Positions 60,467 through 64,000 of a DNA stretch of 64,000 bases are shown here, piece by piece. Numbering within the stretch: the stretch's first letter is position 1; the number at the start of each line of letters is the position of its first letter. Below the pieces are notes generated by a model. It did not search any database. It was not told where the DNA came from and saw only the letters and a program-made list of their open reading frames with translations. Both the position numbers and the translations under genes were made by a program. Location: NCBI GenBank assembly GCA_019426215.1, contig CM033402.1:4030001-4094000 (forward strand), in the 5' to 3' direction. This stretch comes from Buddleja alternifolia (taxonomy: Eukaryota; Streptophyta; Magnoliopsida; Lamiales; Scrophulariaceae).

Positions 60467-61592
60467 CCTTGTTACTATTTTTTTCCTTTTCCTTCCCCCT
60501 ATGTCCTAACTTCTCCTCCTAGCCATCCTTCTCTCTATGTCCATGTCGATGAAATTACTAATAAAGATGTTTAAAATTATAATGTATGAGACTTGAGACC
60601 GTTATTCCCTCGAAAAATAAATAAATTATAATGAATGATTTTTTAAGTAATAATATTTTTTTATTAAATAAGGTAGCGTTAAAAAATGATAATATAGCAT
60701 CACTTTCTTAATTATATTTTCTTTCTTTGTGTGTATATATATATATAATTACAAAGGCATAAAAGCTCTACTTTTCAACTTCTACAATTAATTTTTTTTC
60801 TACCCTTCCCTACTTTTTTGCCTTTCTTAAATCGCCGCCTGTTATTACCAAACAAACAAAAAAATCAATCGCACGCTGTAGGTGTGGTAGAATTTCGTCT
60901 TCTCCACCGAGCCACTTCCGATCGATATGGCCAAGAAATCCCCGTTCTAGCTGTGCCAACCCGATTTTTTGGCCGCCGTTCCGGCCAGAAATCGCTATAA
61001 CTCCTCCAATCCAAACCATGGTTCATAGAAACGGTAGGGCCAACTGTCTTGGAGGGCGACGTTCCAGTTCTATTGCAGTGTCACAAAATAGTCCCGACTG
61101 TTCCACACTTTTGCTTGTTAAATTGCTAAAAAAATTGTATATTCTAAATAAATCTAAACGAATAAGATTTGGCAGTCATATACATCACTAAGTTGTACAT
61201 TTTAAACATAACAATTTAATTAAGTTTTTAATTCTAAAAATCAAATTTTTAATTTTTGTTGTGCTGTTTTATCAAATTAAATCATTATTATTTTGGAATT
61301 TGATCGTTACAACATTATATTTGGGGTGTTTATCAGCAAAATATCATAAATAATGAACACCAAATAAAGCACACTTAATTCACTCAATTTATTATGTCCA
61401 TTCATAGTCTAAATTTAAGCAATTTCCAATTTTAGACTAAATTTAAACAATTTGTTATAGCATAATAGTATTAGTAAAGTAATATTAGATTTAGTAATTT
61501 CTCAAAACACAAATTTATTTTCTTCTCACTTCGCGACTGTAGATACAGGATACTCATATATATCGTTTTTCTCCTCTCCCGCCCCAACTCTG
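60467..61592. other. upstream region of the PPR gene
   Basis: Contains a moderately GC-rich patch (60820-61080) with opposing short ORFs of no recognised family, then AT-rich DNA up to the PPR leader. Confidence 0.45.
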
Positions 61593-61769
61593 ATGGTCTC
61601 TCATGAAAATTCGTACTCTCAAACCCTTCTCCGACCGCTCCAAACTCCGTCAATTTCATCTCCGCACACTCTCTCAATTCCCCCACAGAAACAAACCCTA
61701 TATCATACCCACCAATTGGAACACAACCCACAAATTCGTACTCTCAAACCCCACACTTTCTATTCTTGA
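61593..61769 (+). other. overlapping upstream ORF at the PPR start
   Basis: An ATG ten bases before the PPR start opens a different frame for 58 codons, ending TGA at 61767-61769 inside the PPR coding region. It reflects the transit-peptide region in another frame. If the leader starts upstream, ribosomes would meet this ATG first, so it could lower PPR translation. No evidence that the peptide itself matters. Confidence 0.4.
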
Positions 61770-63633
61770 ATCCAAATGCAAGTCCATGTTCCACCTCAAG
61801 CAAATCCAATCCCAAATGATCATTTCCGGCCTTTCTTCAGACGGCCTCGCTTATAGCCGCTTAATAGCTTTCTCTGCGCTCTCTCCAATGGGTGACCTTC
61901 ATTACTGCAACCGATTATTGCTCGCCATGCCAAGCCCGAATGCGTTTTCGTGGAACGTAGCCATCAGGGCCTTCGGTGAGAGCCACAACCCTTATGAAGT
62001 TTTCAATTTGTATAAAAAAATGTTGGTTGTTGATGGTTTGAGGCCTGATAATTATACTTTTCCTTTGTTGTTCAAGACTTGTGCTAAATTGTTGATGTTT
62101 CATATGGGGCATGAGATTCTTGGGCATGTGTTGAAGATGAGTTATGGTGGGGATATATTTGTGCACAATGCTTTGATTCATTTCTTGGTTTCTTGTGGGG
62201 AATTGGAAGGTGCATATAAGGTGTTTGATGAAAGTTGTGTGAGGGACTTGGTTACTTGGAATTCTTTGATTAGTGGGTATGTGAGGAGTGGGAGAGGGAA
62301 GGAGGCTTTGAGAATATATAAGGAAATGGAGATGGAGAGTGATGTTGATCCCGATGAGGTTACTATGATTGGAGTTGTTACGGCGTGTACGCAGTCGGAG
62401 GATTTGAAGCTCGGGCGTGAATTCCATAGGTATGTAAGGGACCGAGGGTTGAATATGACCGTCCCGCTCGGTAATGCACTTATGGATATGTATATTAAAT
62501 GTGGAAATCTCGAGGAGGCGAAGGCGTTGTTTGAGGGTATGAGGGAGAAAACAATGGTGAGTTGGACTACCATGGTAGTGGGGTATGCGAAACTCGGTTA
62601 TCTCGATGTTGCACGGAGACTTTTCAATGAGATGCTGGAGAAAGATGTTGTCCCGTGGAATGCAATGATAAGTGCTTATGTACAAGCCCAACGTGGCAAA
62701 GAAGCGTTATCTTTGTTTCACGAGATGCAAGCGATGAATGTTAACCCCGATGAAGTAACCATGGTTAGTTGCTTATCCGCTTGTGCACAACTTGGAGCAC
62801 TTGATGTTGGGATCTGGATTCATCGTTATATTGAGAAACATAATCTCTCTCTGAATGTTGTTCTCGGGACAGCTTTGGTCGACATGTATGCCAAATGTGG
62901 TAATATCACGAAGGCGCTTCAAGTTTTCCATGAAATTCTTGAGAGAAATGCGCTAACTTACACCGCTATAATAGGCGGATTGGCGCTGCACGGGGATGCA
63001 AAAGATGCTTTATCATGTTTTCTTGAGATGATTGAGTTTGGTTTAGCGCCCGATGAAGTAACTTTTCTTGGGGTTTTGTCTGCGTGTTGTCATGGAGGGT
63101 TAGTGGAAGAGGGTCGGAAGATATTTCATCAAATGAGCTCTAAATTTAAAATTCTCCCGAAAATTAAACACTATTCTTGTATGGTGGACCTTCTTGGTCG
63201 GGCCGGGCTTCTAGAAGAAGCCATGGAAATTCTCGAAAGCATGCCTATGGAAGCCGATGCTGTTGTTTGGGGAGCCATGTTTTTTGCGTGTCGAATACAC
63301 AAAAACGTTGAGTTGGGAGAGAGAGCTGCCATGAAGCTTCTAGAGTTGGATCCCGGTGATAGCGGAATATACGTTTTGCTTGCGAATATGTACGTTGAAG
63401 CGAATATGTGGCACGAGGCCGGGGAGGTGAGAAAGATGATGAGAGAACGAGGAGTCGATAAGATGCCCGGTTGTAGCTCCATTGAGGTTAATGGAAATTT
63501 GCAAGAGTTTGTAGTAAGAGACAAGTCACATTCGAGAAGTGATGAAATGTATGAATGTTTGATTTGGTTGTCGAAACAAATGGACCTTGTTGAATGTGAT
63601 GAGTTCGTGTTTGGTTATGAAGTTGGAAGCTAA
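61603..63633 (+). CDS. SLO1: PLS-class PPR protein, E+ subgroup, SLO1-like
   Basis: A single intronless frame of 676 aa. The first ~40 residues are rich in Arg, Ser and Thr with few acids (MKIRTLKPFSDRSKLRQFHL), an organelle transit peptide, probably mitochondrial. A tandem array of P, L and S motifs follows, with typical phrases such as NAFSWNVAIRAF, DLVTWNSLISGYVRSG, ALVDMYAKCGN and YSCMVDLLGRAGLLEEA. E motif from about residue 553 (VVWGAMFFACR) and E+ to about 655 (PGCSSIEVNG, FVVRDKSHS). No DYW deaminase domain. The sequence resembles Arabidopsis SLO1, which is reported to edit nad4 and nad9 mitochondrial transcripts, so a C-to-U editing specificity factor recruiting a deaminase in trans is likely. 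The large antisense ORFs are codon-bias shadows. Confidence 0.9.
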   Translation: MKIRTLKPFSDRSKLRQFHLRTLSQFPHRNKPYIIPTNWNTTHKFVLSNPTLSILESKCKSMFHLKQIQSQMIISGLSSDGLAYSRLIAFSALSPMGDLHYCNRLLLAMPSPNAFSWNVAIRAFGESHNPYEVFNLYKKMLVVDGLRPDNYTFPLLFKTCAKLLMFHMGHEILGHVLKMSYGGDIFVHNALIHFLVSCGELEGAYKVFDESCVRDLVTWNSLISGYVRSGRGKEALRIYKEMEMESDVDPDEVTMIGVVTACTQSEDLKLGREFHRYVRDRGLNMTVPLGNALMDMYIKCGNLEEAKALFEGMREKTMVSWTTMVVGYAKLGYLDVARRLFNEMLEKDVVPWNAMISAYVQAQRGKEALSLFHEMQAMNVNPDEVTMVSCLSACAQLGALDVGIWIHRYIEKHNLSLNVVLGTALVDMYAKCGNITKALQVFHEILERNALTYTAIIGGLALHGDAKDALSCFLEMIEFGLAPDEVTFLGVLSACCHGGLVEEGRKIFHQMSSKFKILPKIKHYSCMVDLLGRAGLLEEAMEILESMPMEADAVVWGAMFFACRIHKNVELGERAAMKLLELDPGDSGIYVLLANMYVEANMWHEAGEVRKMMRERGVDKMPGCSSIEVNGNLQEFVVRDKSHSRSDEMYECLIWLSKQMDLVECDEFVFGYEVGS

Positions 63634-63713
63634 TCTTAGCTTAGTAATATGTCGACCGGCCATTTAAAACTTTACTTTAGGAGGCTAGCGTCCTCTAGTT
63701 GGTTTTAGGAGGC

Positions 63714-64000
63714 TAATGCAGGATTACATACCAACACAGGACCAATCATTGATTTCTGCAAATGCTTCACCGGTGTTTGTTCAGGCTCCTGCAGAGAAAG
63801 GCATGGCGGGCTTCGCCATTGATTTTCTTATGGATGGAGTTTCAGCTGCTGTGTCAAAAACAGCTGCTGCCCCTATCGACACTGTTTGTAGAAGGATGAT
63901 GAAGACATCTGGTGAAGCCGTGAAGTAAAAGAGCTCTATGGATGCATTTCAACAAATCCTTAAAAACGAGGGCGTTAATTCTTTGTTCGAGGGTGCCGGT
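63714..64000 (+). pseudogene. chimeric ADP/ATP carrier pseudogene (partial at edge)
   Basis: Begins in the middle of carrier exon 1 (aatgcaggattac) with a 5-bp net deletion, continues through [17 protein letters not shown] to SKTAAAPI, then jumps into exon 3 (DTVCRRMMKTSGEAVK). The join falls in the PI[ED]xV motif shared by carrier repeats 1 and 3, so repeat 2 and both introns are missing. The signature RRRMMM is altered to CRRMMK, and a TAA (63926-63928) replaces the Tyr codon that follows. Carrier-like sequence continues to the window edge. It lies about 80 bp after the PPR stop codon, on the same strand as the two intact carriers. Confidence 0.9.

Noticed and set aside
60810..61019. 69- and 60-codon opposing ORFs in a GC-rich patch
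   Set aside because: No family resemblance; part of a diverged repeat also seen near 59815.
61915..62691. 258-codon antisense ORF over the PPR gene (also 62178-62573 and 63171-63524)
   Set aside because: Fully opposite the well-supported PPR frame with no family resemblance; a by-product of the PPR codon composition.
1..64000. CRISPR array, phage, integron or bacterial-type operon
   Set aside because: No regularly spaced identical repeats with unique spacers, no prokaryotic genes; all features fit a plant nuclear chromosome.

Overview
The window is nuclear DNA of a flowering plant, almost certainly a eudicot. The evidence is AT-rich DNA with long TA microsatellites, GT-AG introns, and plant-type genes: a WIP zinc-finger factor, a PLS-class PPR editing factor, plant ADP/ATP carriers with an N-terminal presequence, a ZTP29-type zinc transporter and a chlorophyllase remnant. 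Plant transposon families make up much of the rest. I cannot name the species. No CRISPR array, bacterial operon or organellar segment is visible, and I see no undescribed multi-gene system. The interest lies in transposon stratigraphy and in gene duplication and decay.

Layout. 1-1.4 kb (-): a DUF1985 gene running off the left edge, with one in-frame stop. 2.0-3.0 kb (-): a chlorophyllase pseudogene, exon 1 plus the start of exon 2. 3-9.4 kb: MITEs, a poly-A-tailed insertion between ~220-bp direct repeats, and a candidate solo LTR. 9.5-14.2 kb (+): a 12-exon ZIP zinc transporter resolved exon by exon (279 codons). 14.6-16.5 kb: two MITE or fold-back elements. 16.5-26.8 kb: a three-layer nest. 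A fold-back element with a 10-bp target duplication holds a hAT-like repeat with an 8-bp duplication, which holds a degenerate Ty1/copia element with two ~1.63-kb LTRs and a 5-bp duplication. 26.8-31.2 kb: SINE, MITE and AT-rich DNA. 31.3-34.0 kb (-): a two-exon WIP2/NTT-like transcription factor. 34-48 kb: gene-poor, with a composite inverted-repeat element, a solo LTR, a 5'-truncated LINE with a 13-bp target duplication, tRNA-derived SINEs, and a CACTA element carrying a nested SINE.

48-57 kb (+): two tandem ADP/ATP carrier genes whose proteins differ at only 8 of 384 residues, each with a 5'UTR intron. 57-61 kb: short DNA transposons, two of them (Mutator-like and CACTA) with perfect target duplications, and SINE remnants. 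61.6-63.6 kb (+): an intronless E+-class PPR gene closely resembling SLO1. The right edge holds a third, chimeric carrier pseudogene.

The intact genes do not form a pathway. Three are organelle- or membrane-related (two inner-membrane nucleotide exchangers and a probable mitochondrial RNA-editing factor), one is a zinc transporter and one a developmental regulator. Exon borders, target duplications and motifs were read by eye. Family names rest on recalled family motifs, not on searches.
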